A stretch of DNA of 64,000 nt from Pseudomonas nitroreducens. GTDB lineage: Bacteria; Pseudomonadota; Gammaproteobacteria; Pseudomonadales; Pseudomonadaceae. A model generated the notes under the pieces. It did no database searches. It saw only the letters and a list, made by a program, of their open reading frames with translations, and was not told the origin of the DNA. Of this stretch, positions 63,282-64,000 are shown one piece after another. Position numbers and translations under genes: made by a program. Numbering within the stretch: position 1 is the first letter of the stretch; every line of letters starts with the position of its first letter. The stretch lies in the NCBI RefSeq assembly GCF_024170165.1, contig NZ_JALJXP010000018.1, forward strand, positions 1 to 64,000, given 5' to 3'.

Positions 63282-64000
63282 ATGAAAGCCATCGGATACA
63301 CCCAGAGCCTGCCCAGCAGCGACGCCAATTCCCTGCTCGACATCCAGCTGCCCGAGCCGACGCCCGGCCCGCGCGACCTGCTGGTGGAAGTGCACGCCAT
63401 CTCCGTCAACCCGGTGGACACCAAGGTGCGCCAGCGCGCCCAGCCCGCCGAAGGCCAGCACAAGGTGCTCGGCTGGGACGCCGCCGGCGTGGTTCGCGCG
63501 GTGGGCAGCGAGGTCAGCCTGTTCAAGCCGGGCGACAAGGTCTGGTACGCCGGCGACCTGACCCGCCCGGGCAGCAACGCGGAACTGCAACTGGTGGACG
63601 AGCGCATCGTCGGCCCGATGCCGCAGAGCCTGGACTTCGCCCACGCAGCCGCCCTTCCGCTGACCACCATCACCGCCTGGGAACTGCTGTTCGACCGCCT
63701 GCAGGTGGCCGAGGGCAAGGCCAGTGCCGGGCAGAGCCTGCTGATCGTCGGCGCTGCCGGCGGCGTCGGCTCGATCCTCACCCAGCTGGCGCGCCAGCTC
63801 ACCGGCATGACCGTGATCGGCACCGCTTCGCGTCCGGAAACCCAGGAGTGGGTGCGCAACCTCGGCGCGCACCACGTGATCGACCACCGCCAGCCGCTGA
63901 GCGAAGAACTCAAGCGCATCGGCGTCGGCGAAGTCACCCACGTGGCCAGCCTCAACCAGACCGAGGAGCACCTCGCCGAAATCGTCGCCAGCCTGCGTCC
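63282..64000 (+). CDS. Zinc-type alcohol dehydrogenase / quinone oxidoreductase (partial)
   Basis: The first 239 codons of an MDR-superfamily NADPH oxidoreductase, cut by the window end. The N-terminal GroES-like domain (KAIGYTQSLPSSDANSLLDI; SVNPVDTKVRQ; LGWDAAGVVRAVGSEV) precedes the Rossmann motif VGAAGGVGSILTQLARQL. Zinc-ligand cysteines are absent, which fits the zinc-binding-domain-named but metal-free ZADH/quinone reductase group. The start ATG 63282 has AAAGGA upstream. Confidence 0.9.
   Translation, partial: MKAIGYTQSLPSSDANSLLDIQLPEPTPGPRDLLVEVHAISVNPVDTKVRQRAQPAEGQHKVLGWDAAGVVRAVGSEVSLFKPGDKVWYAGDLTRPGSNAELQLVDERIVGPMPQSLDFAHAAALPLTTITAWELLFDRLQVAEGKASAGQSLLIVGAAGGVGSILTQLARQLTGMTVIGTASRPETQEWVRNLGAHHVIDHRQPLSEELKRIGVGEVTHVASLNQTEEHLAEIVASLR

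Overview
The window is a stretch of a Pseudomonas chromosome, most likely from the P. aeruginosa / P. nitroreducens / P. citronellolis side of the genus. The grounds are the high G+C content, the dispersed Pseudomonas REP-type repeats, and a gene order that I recall as close to the P. aeruginosa block from amn through ladS, thiDE, hemL, miaB, lnt, leuS, lip, mrd, nadD and proA to mpg. Nearly all of it reads as intact genes. There is no rRNA, tRNA, CRISPR array, prophage or complete insertion sequence that I can see.

Layout. 1-6.8 kb: a repeat-rich left edge that may hold an IS end, then DUF2788, rluE, a metallo-beta-lactamase-fold hydrolase, a SEC-C protein, deoC, amn, and a hicA-hicB toxin-antitoxin pair with a palindromic operator. 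6.8-9.2 kb: an aidB-like acyl-CoA dehydrogenase co-translated with a TetR regulator that has tandem palindromes upstream. 9.2-10.5 kb: an OprD-family porin. 10.7-22.2 kb: the accessory heart of the window, eleven tightly packed minus-strand genes for CoA-dependent catabolism of an unidentified carboxylic acid. They encode an MFS carrier, a CoA ligase, two acyl-CoA dehydrogenases, a crotonase, a MaoC hydratase, an SDR, a nitronate-monooxygenase-like flavoprotein, a thioesterase, and a thiolase-like protein with a DUF35 partner. A divergent IclR regulator at 22.3 kb sits beside a structured operator. 23.5 kb: ilvE.

24.8-43.1 kb is core genome: ladS, divergent thiD-thiE-hemL, a Sel1 protein, DUF1820, miaB-ybeZ-ybeY-corC, lnt, a YdcF protein, a YbeL-like zinc ribbon, then leuS-lptE-holA. 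43.2-45.8 kb holds small genes, including an arfA ribosome-rescue gene whose 3' end lies inside a terminator-like hairpin, and a MltB-type transglycosylase. 45.8-57.1 kb is one long minus-strand run for cell-wall growth and housekeeping: proA-nadD-rsfS-rlmH-mrdA-rodA-mltB-rlpA-dacC-ybeD-lipB-lipA, with many stop/start overlaps. 57.4-64 kb: an alpha/beta hydrolase with a possible PilZ tail, a methyltransferase, mpg, a DedA-PAP2 membrane protein, a LysR regulator, a monooxygenase-fold protein and a truncated zinc-type alcohol dehydrogenase.

The part most worth following up is 9.2-22.4 kb. The porin, the acid:H+ type carrier, the CoA ligase and the beta-oxidation enzymes form a coherent uptake-activation-degradation route. 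Its terminal thiolase-like protein lacks the usual catalytic cysteines and is coupled to a cysteine-free DUF35 protein, which points to a retro-aldolase-type cleavage like that used on steroid side chains. Substrate and products cannot be read from sequence alone.
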